Shown here: piece by piece, positions 8,855 to 16,686 of the stretch
How positions within the stretch are numbered: the stretch's first letter is position 1
Layout: every line of letters starts with the position of its first letter
Assembly (NCBI GenBank): GCA_963720675.1
Contig: CAVRGH010000010.1
Location: 1,736,001 to 1,800,000, forward strand
Length of the DNA stretch: 64,000 nucleotides
Direction: 5' to 3'
Source: JALHSW01 sp963720675
Lineage (GTDB): Bacteria > Actinomycetota > Acidimicrobiia > IMCC26256 > PALSA-555
Program-made: the position numbers and the translations under genes
The notes under the pieces: generated by a model
Told to the model about the DNA's origin: nothing
The model's database searches: none
What the model saw: only the letters and a program-made list of their open reading frames with translations

Positions 8855-9685
8855 GTGTCCGACTTCTGGATTGTTGTGCTCACGGCGCTCGCCGGCTTCG
8901 GCACGGGCGTGCTGTCCGGCATGTTCGGGGTCGGCGGCGCAGTCCTCTCCACACCGGCCATCCGGGCGCTGGGGGCCGCCCCGGTGGCGGCGATCGGATC
9001 CACCCTGCCGTCGATCATCCCCGGCGCGATCAGCGGTGCGCTGCGATACCACCGGGAGCAGCTGATCGACGTGCGGGTCGCGGTGTGGACCGCCGGTGCA
9101 GGCATCCTCGCCTCGGTGAGCGGTGCCCTGCTCACCGAGGTCGTTCCGGGCGACGGACACCTCCTCATGCTGCTGACCGCGGTGCTGGTCGGCATCAGCG
9201 CCTTCCGGCTCAGTCGTCCGGTCACCACGCCCGAGGCCCCGGCCGACGTCATGGTCGAGGGCATCACCGATGCCGGTCCGGCAGCCGAGGTCCACCGGGA
9301 GGGCGACCTCCGCTCCGACTGGTGGCGTCTCGCGCTCGTCGGCCTGGCGGCGGGTGGGCTCTCCGGCCTGCTCGGCATCGGTGGGGGCATCGTGATGGTC
9401 CCGCTGTTCACGGGGTGGATTCGGCTGCCCATCAAGGCGGCGATCGGCACGTCGCTCGCCTGCGTCGGTGTGCTCGCGGTCCCGGGCACCATCACCCACA
9501 TGCTGCTCGGGCACATCGACTGGCTCTACGCGCTGCCGTTGTGCATCGGTGTGGTGCCGGGCGCGAGGTTGGGGTCGAGCCTCGCCATCCGCTCGTCGGA
9601 CCGGACGCTTCGCCTGGTCGTCGGCACGGGGCTCGGCACGCTCGCCGTGGCGTACTTCGTCGGCGAGCTGCTGTCGCTGATCTAG
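8855..9685 (+). CDS. TauE/SafE family sulfite/organosulfur exporter-like membrane protein
   Basis: 276-residue polytopic membrane protein of the TSUP (DUF81) family, whose members move sulfite, sulfoacetate or related anions. The sequence holds about eight hydrophobic segments in two homologous halves, each starting with a glycine-rich repeat (GFGTGVLSGMFGVGGAVLST near residue 15 and GLSGLLGIGGGIVMVPL near 168). A polar loop with many Asp/Glu/Pro separates the halves. GTG at 8855 is chosen because TAGCCT lies 9 bases upstream. Substrate is unknown; other sulfur-ester genes lie far away at 51-60 kb. Confidence 0.88.
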   Translation: MSDFWIVVLTALAGFGTGVLSGMFGVGGAVLSTPAIRALGAAPVAAIGSTLPSIIPGAISGALRYHREQLIDVRVAVWTAGAGILASVSGALLTEVVPGDGHLLMLLTAVLVGISAFRLSRPVTTPEAPADVMVEGITDAGPAAEVHREGDLRSDWWRLALVGLAAGGLSGLLGIGGGIVMVPLFTGWIRLPIKAAIGTSLACVGVLAVPGTITHMLLGHIDWLYALPLCIGVVPGARLGSSLAIRSSDRTLRLVVGTGLGTLAVAYFVGELLSLI

Positions 9686-9722
9686 GAGCGACCGCGCGGC
9701 CTCCTGATGAAGGCTCGGTGTC

Positions 9723-10419
9723 TCAGGTCCCCGGTGCCGACGTCAGCGCGACGGCGCGGGCGAGCACCGCGTCGAGCATGGGCTCGGTCAGCTTGCCGGT
9801 GAAGGTGTTCTGCTGGCTCGGGTGGAAGCAGCCGAGGATCGTCGCGCGCTCGGTGGGGACCTCGAGCCCGTGGGTGAACTTCGGACGGGGGCGCGGCAGC
9901 GTGACGTCGCCGGCGCCGAGGACCTTCCACAGCGCCTGGTAGGCGAAGCCACCGAGCACGACGATCACGCGCACCCGATCGAGCAGCGCGAGCTCGCGCG
10001 ACGAAGAACGGGAGGCACCGGTCGCGCTCCTCCGTGGTGGGCTTGTTGTCCGGCGGCGCGCACCGCACCGCGGCTGCGATGTAGGTGTTGCGCAGCGCCA
10101 GCCCGTCGTCACGGTGCGCCGACGTCGGCTGGTTCGCGAGACCGACCCGGTGGAGCGCGGCGAACAGCCAGTCGCCGGACCGGTCGCCGGTGAACATGCG
10201 CCCCGTGCGGTTGGCGCCGTGGGCCGCGGGCGCGAGCCCGAGCAGCAGGATCCGAGCCTCCGGGTCGCCGAAGCCCGGGACCGGGCGGCCCCAGTAGTCG
10301 TCGTCGCGGAACGACGCTCGCTTCTCCCGCGCGACGTGCTCCCGCCACTCGACCAGGCGCGGACACGCCCGACACGCGGCGATCTCGTCGGCGAGCGCCC
10401 CGAGCCGGTCCCCTTCCAC
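9723..10419 (-). CDS. udgB: Type 5 uracil-DNA glycosylase, frameshifted
   Basis: Removes uracil and other deaminated bases from DNA in base-excision repair. N-terminal half: iron-sulfur cysteines in CRACPRL, then PGFGDPEARILLLGLAPAA and HGANRTGRMFTGDRSGDWL, which distinguish the type 5 (UdgB) class, plus further Cys in AVRCAPPDNK and RCLPFF. The frame breaks near 9997 (one base missing); the other frame gives ELALLDRVRVIVVLGG and the C-terminal HPSQQNTFTGKL. Joined length is about 232 residues, normal for the family. GTG 10419 is preceded by TACGCT with a 6-base gap. It is convergent with the TauE gene. Confidence 0.87.
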
Positions 10420-10425
10420 GCGGCC

Positions 10426-10431
10426 AGCGTA
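10426..10431 (-). promoter_or_regulatory. Leaderless -10 element of the uracil-DNA glycosylase gene
   Basis: TACGCT on the minus strand, 6 bases before the GTG at 10419; fits the TANNNT-N5-9-start pattern of this window. Confidence 0.5.
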
Positions 10432-10465
10432 CGGCTCGGCCCGCGGCCCGCCCCGACCGTCCGCC

Positions 10466-10471
10466 TAGGCT
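10466..10471 (+). promoter_or_regulatory. Leaderless -10 element of the diacylglycerol-kinase-like gene
   Basis: TAGGCT on the plus strand, 9 bases before the GTG at 10481. No Shine-Dalgarno is present between them. Confidence 0.45.
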
Positions 10472-10480
10472 TTCCCCCTC

Positions 10481-11425
10481 GTGCGCCTGCTCCTGATCGT
10501 GAACCCGACCGCGTCGTCGATGACGCCCCGACGCCGGGTGCGGGTCCAACAGCTCCTCGGCGAGCACCATCGGCTCGAGGTCGCGGAGACCTACCGGCGT
10601 GGCCACGCGACCCGCCTCGCCCGCACGGCGGCCCGCGACGGGATCGACGTCGTCGTCGTGGCGGCCGGTGACGGCACGCTCAACGAGGCCGCCGACGGGC
10701 TCATCGGCTCGCAGACCGCCCTCGCGCCGCTGCCCGGCGGGTCGACGAACGTCTTCGCCCGGACGCTGGGCATCCCCAACTCGATCATCCCCGCGACCGA
10801 ACAGCTGCTCGGCACGCTCCGGGACGAGTCGTTCCAGCGCGTCGGCGTCGGCGTCGGCAACGGTCGCCACTTCCTCTTCCACCTCGGCGCGGGATTCGAC
10901 GCCGAGGTGATCGAGCAGGTCGAGCGCCGTTCCTGGGTGAAGCGCTGGTTCGCCCACCCCGTGTTCGCAGTCGCTGCCGTCACGACGTTCTTCCGGGGCT
11001 TCGACCGCGATCGCCCCGCGTACCGGGTCGAGGCCCTCGACGGCACGCCGATCGCGGACGGATACTTCGCGATCGTCTCGAACACCAAGCCGTACGCGTT
11101 CTTCGGTCCCCGCCCGCTCATGGTCACCCACGATGCGGGCCTCGACCGGGAGCTCGCGCTCACGATGTTCACCCGGCTCGAGGTCGGACCGACCGTCTCC
11201 GCGGTCGGATCGGCGCTCGGGACCGGGAACCGACTCGCGAAGAACGATGCGGTCGTCCAACGCGCCGACCTCGACGGTCTGACCTTCGTCGCATACCAGG
11301 GACCGTTCCCGTGGCAGGTCGACGGTGACTACCTCGGCGAGGTCGAGCGCCTCGAGGTCCGATACGTCCCCGAATGCCTCACGCTCGTGGTGCCGAAGGC
11401 GGCAGACGCGAAGGCCGACCGGTAG
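10481..11425 (+). CDS. Diacylglycerol/sphingosine kinase-like lipid kinase
   Basis: 314-residue protein of the DagK/YegS/LCB5 lipid kinase family, which phosphorylates diacylglycerol or related lipids at the membrane surface. The N-terminal catalytic domain shows LLLIVNPTAS (phosphate loop), VVVAAGDGTLNEAADGL (the GDGT nucleotide site) and PLPGGSTNVFARTLG. The beta-rich C-terminal domain ends near VVPKAADAK. It is convergent with the glycerophosphodiesterase gene, 7 bases away; both act on glycerolipids, which may be coincidence. Confidence 0.9.
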   Translation: MRLLLIVNPTASSMTPRRRVRVQQLLGEHHRLEVAETYRRGHATRLARTAARDGIDVVVVAAGDGTLNEAADGLIGSQTALAPLPGGSTNVFARTLGIPNSIIPATEQLLGTLRDESFQRVGVGVGNGRHFLFHLGAGFDAEVIEQVERRSWVKRWFAHPVFAVAAVTTFFRGFDRDRPAYRVEALDGTPIADGYFAIVSNTKPYAFFGPRPLMVTHDAGLDRELALTMFTRLEVGPTVSAVGSALGTGNRLAKNDAVVQRADLDGLTFVAYQGPFPWQVDGDYLGEVERLEVRYVPECLTLVVPKAADAKADR

Positions 11426-11432
11426 CCACGGC

Positions 11433-12140
11433 TCAGGCGTCGAGCACGCGCCGCCCGACGTCCGGGACGTCGGTGATGATCGACGCGACCCCCGCAATGG
11501 CCAGCCGCCGCATGTCTGCTTCCTCGTTCACAGTCCACACGTTGACGGCGACGTCGAGCTCGCGCGCCCGGGCCATCACCGACGGGGCGACCTCGTCCGT
11601 CAACCACGCGAAGAACGGATGCAGGGCACCGTGGCCACGCTCGGCCGCCACGGCCAGCTCCTCACGCGGATCCTGGATCGTCAGGAAGCCGGTGGGGATC
11701 GACGGATCGTGGTCGCGCACCCGGTCGATCGTCGCGAGGTTGAACGACGACACGAGGACCTCGTCACGTCGGCCCCGGGACGCCAGGAGCTCCACCACCA
11801 GGTCGGCGGCACGGTCGGTCGCGTCGTAGTCCGCGTCCGTCGGGAGGTTCTTGATCTCGATGTTCACGAGCGTGCCGGCGCACGCGTCGAGGACCTCGGC
11901 AAGGCTCGGGATCTCCGGCCGGGCGATCTGCACCTCCCGAACCGAACGATCGGCGAGCAGCCCGAGCTCGGCCGCCTCGGCGTCGTGATGTACCACCAGC
12001 CCGTCATCTGCGGTCCGGTGCACGTCGAGCTCGACCCCGTCGGCCCCGAGGGCCAGCGCCATGGTGAAGGCCTCGACGGTGTTCTCCGGAGCGATGGTGC
12101 GGGCGCCCCGGTGGGCGAGGACGAGCGGGCGGGCGGCCAA
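11433..12140 (-). CDS. Glycerophosphodiester phosphodiesterase
   Basis: 235-residue TIM-barrel enzyme that releases glycerol 3-phosphate from glycerophosphodiesters. Conserved motifs: LAHRGARTIAPENTVEAF at the N-terminus (catalytic His, Arg, Glu, Asn), GADGVELDVHRTADDG (metal-binding E-x-D) and VVHHD; the C-terminal half has VWTVNEEADMRRL and GVASIITDVPD. No signal peptide is seen, so the enzyme is probably cytoplasmic. The TTG at 12140 is chosen because TAGGCT lies exactly 7 bases upstream, the spacing found at other genes here. Confidence 0.92.
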   Translation of the reverse strand: MAARPLVLAHRGARTIAPENTVEAFTMALALGADGVELDVHRTADDGLVVHHDAEAAELGLLADRSVREVQIARPEIPSLAEVLDACAGTLVNIEIKNLPTDADYDATDRAADLVVELLASRGRRDEVLVSSFNLATIDRVRDHDPSIPTGFLTIQDPREELAVAAERGHGALHPFFAWLTDEVAPSVMARARELDVAVNVWTVNEEADMRRLAIAGVASIITDVPDVGRRVLDA

Positions 12141-12147
12141 GACCCGG

Positions 12148-12153
12148 AGCCTA
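12148..12153 (-). promoter_or_regulatory. Leaderless -10 element of the glycerophosphodiesterase gene
   Basis: TAGGCT on the minus strand, 7 bases before the TTG start at 12140. Confidence 0.5.
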
Positions 12154-12191
12154 GAACGCGCAGGTCGGCGCGAAACCGCAGGTCAGGGCCC

Positions 12192-12221
12192 TTGTGCCTC
12201 CAGTCACATGCCCCGTAATCT
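12192..12221 (+). promoter_or_regulatory. Candidate whiB promoter
   Basis: TTGTGC (12192-12197) and TAATCT (12216-12221) are separated by 18 bases. Transcription from here would give a GC-rich leader of about 105 bases before the whiB start at 12334, with several self-complementary G and C runs, ending in a strong Shine-Dalgarno. Confidence 0.4.
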
Positions 12222-12333
12222 TCGGAACGCCTCGAGGGTGGCTCGCCCCGGGGACCCGGTGCGGTCGGCGCACCCGCGCTCGAGCGCCGCGCCCCCGGGT
12301 GCGGACCCGGGCGACCAGGAGGGGGAAAGAGCC

Positions 12334-12624
12334 TTGGCGCTCACTTGGATCCGCACACACGACTGGGATGTCGACGACTGGCGCGATCGGTCCGCGTGTC
12401 GCGACTCCGACCCCGACGTGTTCTTCCCGATCGGCACCACGGGTGCCGCCCTCGAGCAGATCGAGACGGCCCGCCGCATCTGCACCGCATGCCTCGTCAG
12501 CGATGAGTGCCTCGAGTTCGCCCTGGCGACCAACCAGGAAGCCGGCATCTGGGGCGGCACCATCGAGGAGGAGCGCCGCAAGCTCCGCAAGGCCTGGCTC
12601 GCCCGCCAGCGCGCGACCGCCTGA
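12334..12624 (+). CDS. WhiB family iron-sulfur transcription factor
   Basis: 96-residue Wbl protein that binds a [4Fe-4S] cluster and usually acts with the primary sigma factor on redox, stress or division genes. Cluster ligands are Cys22 (SACRDSDP), Cys50, Cys53 and Cys59 (RICTACLVSDEC). The beta-turn motif GIWGG is followed by a basic DNA-binding tail (EEERRKLRKAWLARQR). The N-terminal FFPIGTTGAALEQI is closest to the WhiB1 type by eye. TTG 12334 is chosen because a strong Shine-Dalgarno, AGGAGGGGG, lies at 12317-12325; the frame stays open far upstream but without conserved residues. It is convergent with the sensor kinase, with a shared hairpin between them. Confidence 0.92.
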   Translation: MALTWIRTHDWDVDDWRDRSACRDSDPDVFFPIGTTGAALEQIETARRICTACLVSDECLEFALATNQEAGIWGGTIEEERRKLRKAWLARQRATA

Positions 12625-12644
12625 TCCGACCGGCGACGGTGACG

Positions 12645-12670
12645 AGGCCCCGACCTACAGGTCGGGGCCT
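12645..12670. terminator. Perfect 12-bp hairpin between whiB and the sensor kinase
   Basis: AGGCCCCGACCT (12645-12656) and AGGTCGGGGCCT (12659-12670) form a perfect inverted repeat with a two-base loop. It lies between convergent genes and includes the kinase stop codon (12655-12657). No U tract follows on either strand, so it would be a bidirectional, L-shaped terminator of the kind common in high-GC actinobacteria. Confidence 0.75.
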
Positions 12671-14127
12671 TCGGCGTTGATGGGGATCCGCAGGTGCACC
12701 TGCGTCCCGTCGCTGTCACGCATCTCGATCGACCCGCCCAGCTCGCTCGTCACGAGGGCATGGACGATCGAGAGTCCGAGCCCGCGCGACTGATCGAGGC
12801 TGAAGTCGGCCGGGAGCCCGACGCCGTCGTCGACCACCTGGATGACGAGCGCGGCCGCCTCGCGGTCGAGCAGCACACTCACGTGACCCTCGACCGAATC
12901 CCCGTCCTCGTGGGGGAACGCGTGGTCCACCGCGTTCTGCATCAGCTCGTTGAGCACGACGGCGAGGGGCGTAGCGACCTCGCCCGGCAGATCGCCGGCG
13001 TCACCCTCGACGTCGAAGCGGAGCCGTTGCTCCTCGGTCGAGACCGTCTCCTCGACGACCGCGACGAGCGGACGGACGATCTCGCCGAACGACACGACAT
13101 CGCCCGCGTCCCGCGACAGGGTCTCGTGCACGATGGCGATCGACCGGATCCGCCGCTCCGACTCCTCGATGGCCTCCTGGGCCTCGGTCGACTGGAGTCG
13201 GCGACCCTGGAGCCGCAGCAGCGCGGCGATCGTCTGGAGGTTGTTCTTCACCCGATGATGGATCTCGCGGATCGTCGCGTCCTTCGACATCAGGATGCGG
13301 TCACGACGCCGGAGGTCGGTCACGTCCCGGACGAACACCGCCACGCCGGTGACCCGACCGCCCTCGATCAACGGGATCGCCTGCACCAGCACCGAAGTGT
13401 CGCCGCGCTCGAGCTCCTCGGTCACCGGCAACCGCATGCCGACCGCGGCCTCGGCGGCATCCTGATCGAAGCCGATCTCGCGGGGTTGCAGCCCCTGCGT
13501 GAACGCATGGATCCCCATGCGGTGGAGCGCGCTGATCGCGTTCGGGCTCGCGTACCGCATGCGGAGCGCATCGTCGAGCACGATCACGCCGTCGGCGACG
13601 CGTGGCGCCTCCTCCAGCTCGACCTCGTCGCGTGCGAACGGGAAGGTGCCCTCCGAGATCATGCGGGCCAGCCGCTCGAACACGTCCATGTAGTGCCGCT
13701 CGAGCTCACCGGGTCGACGGCCCGAGGTCATCGCGCTCTCCCGGGTCAGCACCGCCAGCACCCGATCGCGGTGCCGCATCGGGACGCACTGCACCCGGAC
13801 CTTGTCGCGGCCGCCCAGTACGGTCGTGTCGCCGCCGACGATCTCGCCCTTCCGCCACGCCCGGGCCACGACCGGCCGTTCGACCTCGTGCACGACGGTG
13901 CCGACAAGATCAGCCGGGTACAGCGTCTGACCCGTCGTGGGGCGGACGTGGGCCAGCACGACGAACCGGTGTCCTTCCTCCCCGTCGACCGGCGCCATCA
14001 GGAGCAGGTCGGAGAAGCACAGGTCGGCAAGGGGCTGCCAGGTCGCGACCAACCGCTGCGCGTGACGCAGGGGCGCACCCGTGAGCCCGGTGTTCGCGAG
14101 CGCGAGCTCGTAGAGGGGAACTGACAC
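12655..14127 (-). CDS. pdtaS: Sensor histidine kinase, PdtaS type (HisKA_2)
   Basis: 490-residue cytosolic kinase of the family that phosphorylates the ANTAR RNA-binding regulator PdtaR; the mycobacterial protein has nearly the same length. Domains: N-terminal GAF-like sensor (residues about 1-160), PAS (about 170-275, ADGVIVLDDALRMRYASPN), HisKA_2 with EIHHRVKNNLQTIAALLRLQ (phospho-acceptor His near 289) and a HATPase C-terminus (ELMQNAVDHAF, VDDGVGLP, GLGLSIVHALV). No membrane segments are present. GTG 14127 follows TAACCT with a 6-base gap. No pdtaR-like gene is in the window. Confidence 0.92.
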   Translation of the reverse strand: MSVPLYELALANTGLTGAPLRHAQRLVATWQPLADLCFSDLLLMAPVDGEEGHRFVVLAHVRPTTGQTLYPADLVGTVVHEVERPVVARAWRKGEIVGGDTTVLGGRDKVRVQCVPMRHRDRVLAVLTRESAMTSGRRPGELERHYMDVFERLARMISEGTFPFARDEVELEEAPRVADGVIVLDDALRMRYASPNAISALHRMGIHAFTQGLQPREIGFDQDAAEAAVGMRLPVTEELERGDTSVLVQAIPLIEGGRVTGVAVFVRDVTDLRRRDRILMSKDATIREIHHRVKNNLQTIAALLRLQGRRLQSTEAQEAIEESERRIRSIAIVHETLSRDAGDVVSFGEIVRPLVAVVEETVSTEEQRLRFDVEGDAGDLPGEVATPLAVVLNELMQNAVDHAFPHEDGDSVEGHVSVLLDREAAALVIQVVDDGVGLPADFSLDQSRGLGLSIVHALVTSELGGSIEMRDSDGTQVHLRIPINAEGPDL

Positions 14128-14133
14128 CAGGCC

Positions 14134-14139
14134 AGGTTA
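14134..14139 (-). promoter_or_regulatory. Leaderless -10 element of pdtaS
   Basis: TAACCT on the minus strand, 6 bases before GTG 14127. Its first three bases are the stop codon of the upstream ArsA-like gene, so the kinase may be read both by read-through and from its own start. Confidence 0.45.
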
Positions 14140-15348
14140 CGGGGCGAGGAGCCGCTCCCCGATGCTCGCGAGGCCACCGATGTCGTGGACGTCGTCCTCC
14201 AGGGCAGGGACCGTCGCGACGACATCGGGCACGCGGCCCAGCTCCTCGCGGAGCTCGAGCTCCCTCGCCGCCACGACCGCGTAGTCGCGGAAGGATGCGG
14301 CCACCGTGCGCAGCACCCGGGCCGTGTGCTCGGGGTCCTGGAGGTCCGGGATCCCGAGTCCGGCGAGCGATGCCGCCGCGCCATCGGGATCGCTCAGGAC
14401 TGCATCCGCCGACGCGCGCCCTTCGGCCGAGCGGAGGAACTCGGGCAGCACCTTGTTCAGGACCAGGGCGCCCAGGTGGAAATCGCGATCGGTGAGCGCC
14501 TCGCAGAAGAACTGCGCCTCGCGCAATGGCGCTCCCTCGAGTGTGGTCACGACGACGAATGACGTCCGCCGGTCGTGGAGCAGTCGTTCGACGGCGTTCG
14601 CGCGCTCGACGAAACCGTCGTACATCGTCTGGAAGTTGAGGAAGAACTCGGCGATGTCTTGGAGGAACTGGCTGCCGAGGATCCGATCGGCCATCTGGTA
14701 GAAGGGCCGACTCGCGAAGTTGACGAACCGGGCGCCGCGCTTGCCGCCGACCCGGTACGGCATGGTCAGCCACCGCAGCAATCGGCCCCCGAAGAAGTCG
14801 GCCATGCGCGCCGGTGCCTCCAGGAAGTCGATCGCGTTCCGGGTCGGGGGCGTGTCGATCACGATGAGGTCGTAGGCACCGGTTGCGTGAAGATCGAACA
14901 GGCGCTCCATCGCGATGTAGTCGTGGCTCTGCACGAAGCGACCGGTGATGTTGTGGTACAGCCGGTTCTCGAGGATGCGGTACGCCGTCTCCTCGTCGGG
15001 CGCGTGGCGCAGCACGAGCTCGTCCCAGCTCGCCTTGGTGTCGAGCATCGCCGCGTAGAGCTCGCCGCGCGGTTCGAGCCCCGCTGCCCGCAGGACCTCG
15101 TCGGGCACCCGCCGCTCCATGTTGCCGAGCGCCTCGAGCCCGAGGGCGTCGGCGAGGCGGCGCGCCGGATCGATCGTGAGCACCAGGACCTTGCCCCCGG
15201 AGCGCACGGCGGCGCTCAAGGCTGCCGCCGCGGCGACCGTCGTCTTCCCCACACCACCCGATCCGCAGAAGACGACGACCTCCCGGGTCGCCAGCAGTGC
15301 CTCGAGGTTGGTCGCGCGCGAGGGAACCCCCTCGGTGTTGCGACTCAT
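14137..15348 (-). CDS. ArsA/GET3-like ATPase (second of a pair)
   Basis: 403-residue deviant-Walker ATPase of the ArsA family. In actinobacteria such genes occur as a tandem pair (mycobacterial Rv3679-Rv3680) linked to redox stress and envelope functions rather than arsenic. The P-loop GSGGVGKTT is at residues 29-37, switch region LTIDPARRLADALG follows, and DLIVIDTPPTRN is the switch II/Walker B segment. The C-terminal half is helical. Its start overlaps the end of the first ATPase by four bases, suggesting a heterodimer. Confidence 0.9.
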   Translation of the reverse strand: MSRNTEGVPSRATNLEALLATREVVVFCGSGGVGKTTVAAAAALSAAVRSGGKVLVLTIDPARRLADALGLEALGNMERRVPDEVLRAAGLEPRGELYAAMLDTKASWDELVLRHAPDEETAYRILENRLYHNITGRFVQSHDYIAMERLFDLHATGAYDLIVIDTPPTRNAIDFLEAPARMADFFGGRLLRWLTMPYRVGGKRGARFVNFASRPFYQMADRILGSQFLQDIAEFFLNFQTMYDGFVERANAVERLLHDRRTSFVVVTTLEGAPLREAQFFCEALTDRDFHLGALVLNKVLPEFLRSAEGRASADAVLSDPDGAAASLAGLGIPDLQDPEHTARVLRTVAASFRDYAVVAARELELREELGRVPDVVATVPALEDDVHDIGGLASIGERLLAP

Positions 15349-16358
15349 GCGCCGAGCTCGTCGGCCAGGGATTCCGCGACCATGCGGGTGACGCGGAGCC
15401 CGTGGTCGCGCACGAACAGGTACGGCAAGTACACCAGGGGGAGGTCGACCGCCTCACGGAGCCGGGCGAGGTGCACCGCGCGGGATCGTCGGAGCGCGAC
15501 GGCCAGCCCCGCGGCATCGACCACGGCGCGGGCACCGTTCCCGACCTGGGCAACGAGCGCCGCCTCGGCCCGGGGATCGCGCAGCGCCGCGAAGACGGGC
15601 TCGTCGGCGTGGGTGAACGGCTCCGGGAGCACCCGGTTGACGACGACGGATCCGAGCGGGACGTCGATGTCGGCGCGCGCAGCGGTGACGAGGTCGATGG
15701 TCTCGTTGACCGGCATCTCCTCGGGCGCGGTGACGACGTTGAGCGCGGTGATCGCCGGGTCTGCAAGCAGATCGACCATCCAGTCGGTCTGCGCGCGCAC
15801 GGGGCCCACCTGGACGAGCTCGCGGATCGCTCGGGGTGAGTCGAGCTGCGCGAGGACGTGGCCGGTCGCGGCGGCATCCACGACGACGAGATCCCAGTCG
15901 GCGCGCCCCTCGAGGGACTCGCGCACCTCCCAGCACACCTTCCCGACGGTGAGGATCTCCTTCACGCCGGGCGCCGCGGTGGCGACGAACTCGAGCATGT
16001 TCGCCATCGGGCCGAGCCGGCCGAGGACGGGCACCTTCAGGTTCAGCTTCAGGTACTCACGGAGTGAGGCCTCGGTGCGCATCTGCATCGCGTGCACGCC
16101 CGGGTACACCTCGACGGGATCGAATCCGACGGGCGCATGCTCGAACAGCGCCGTGAGGTTGCCCTTGGCATCGACCTCGACGAGCAGGACGCGCTTGCCG
16201 CGCTCCGCGGCGAGCAACGCGGTCGCTGCGGTCACCGTGCTCTTGCCGACGCCACCCTTCCCGGTGAAGAAGAGGAGGCGCCGGTCCAGCCAGCCACCCG
16301 GTCGGCCGCCCACCCGATCGTCCGGACGGGCGCTCCCCTGGGTCGCCGGCGCCGTCAC
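15345..16358 (-). CDS. ArsA/GET3-like ATPase (first of a pair)
   Basis: 337-residue partner of the next gene. The P-loop FTGKGGVGKST lies near residues 31-41, VLLVEVDAKGNLTALF follows as the switch I region, and DLVVVDAAATGHVLAQLDSP includes the A-loop/switch II. It differs from the second ATPase by a shorter C-terminus and a GKGGVGKS loop. It begins 3 bases after DUF3107, giving an operon DUF3107, ArsA-1, ArsA-2 probably continuing into pdtaS. This block order beside a WhiB gene is typical of actinobacteria. Confidence 0.9.
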   Translation of the reverse strand: MTAPATQGSARPDDRVGGRPGGWLDRRLLFFTGKGGVGKSTVTAATALLAAERGKRVLLVEVDAKGNLTALFEHAPVGFDPVEVYPGVHAMQMRTEASLREYLKLNLKVPVLGRLGPMANMLEFVATAAPGVKEILTVGKVCWEVRESLEGRADWDLVVVDAAATGHVLAQLDSPRAIRELVQVGPVRAQTDWMVDLLADPAITALNVVTAPEEMPVNETIDLVTAARADIDVPLGSVVVNRVLPEPFTHADEPVFAALRDPRAEAALVAQVGNGARAVVDAAGLAVALRRSRAVHLARLREAVDLPLVYLPYLFVRDHGLRVTRMVAESLADELGA

Positions 16359-16361
16359 GGG

Positions 16362-16592
16362 TCAGGAGGGGCCGAACCCGACCCGCTTCGCGTCGTGCTC
16401 GCCCTCGATCTCGACGTAGGCGATCCGCTCGCCGGGGACGCCGATGCGACGTCCCTTGGTGTCGGTCAGCCAGAGGACGGCGTCGTCCTTCGCGAGGGCT
16501 CGATCGAGGGCCTTGACGACGTCGTCGGCCGACCCGTCGCAGTCGACCTCGATCTCCTTGGGCGTGTGCACAACACCGATCCGGACTTCCAT
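16362..16592 (-). CDS. DUF3107 family small protein
   Basis: 76-residue protein matching the actinobacterial DUF3107 (TB9.4-like) family: MEVRIGVVHTPKEIEVDCDG at the N-terminus, a central acidic helix, and GERIAYVEIEGE near the C-terminus. Function is unknown. It is the first gene of the ArsA pair operon and starts 7 bases after a TAGTGT box, so its mRNA is probably leaderless. A much longer open frame upstream has no conserved content. Confidence 0.88.
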   Translation of the reverse strand: MEVRIGVVHTPKEIEVDCDGSADDVVKALDRALAKDDAVLWLTDTKGRRIGVPGERIAYVEIEGEHDAKRVGFGPS

Positions 16593-16599
16593 GGATCGG

Positions 16600-16605
16600 A
16601 CACTA
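16600..16605 (-). promoter_or_regulatory. Leaderless -10 element of the DUF3107-ArsA operon
   Basis: TAGTGT on the minus strand, 7 bases before ATG 16592. Confidence 0.55.
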
Positions 16606-16686
16606 TCGGCAGCCGAGGACCCCCTCCGAAGCCGGACAGCGGCCTGCGCAGGACGCGATTGACGACCGGGCGCCGACGGGCCCAGG

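Noticed and set aside
7709..9514. Very long minus-strand open frame across dapA and the TauE gene
   Set aside because: Only the part from 8827 downward has family motifs (DapA); the rest is an antisense shadow of the TauE gene with Arg/His/Gly-rich composition, common in high-GC DNA.
12061..12333. Upstream extension of the whiB frame
   Set aside because: The open frame runs 91 codons further, but without conserved residues, and a strong ribosome site fixes the start at TTG 12334.
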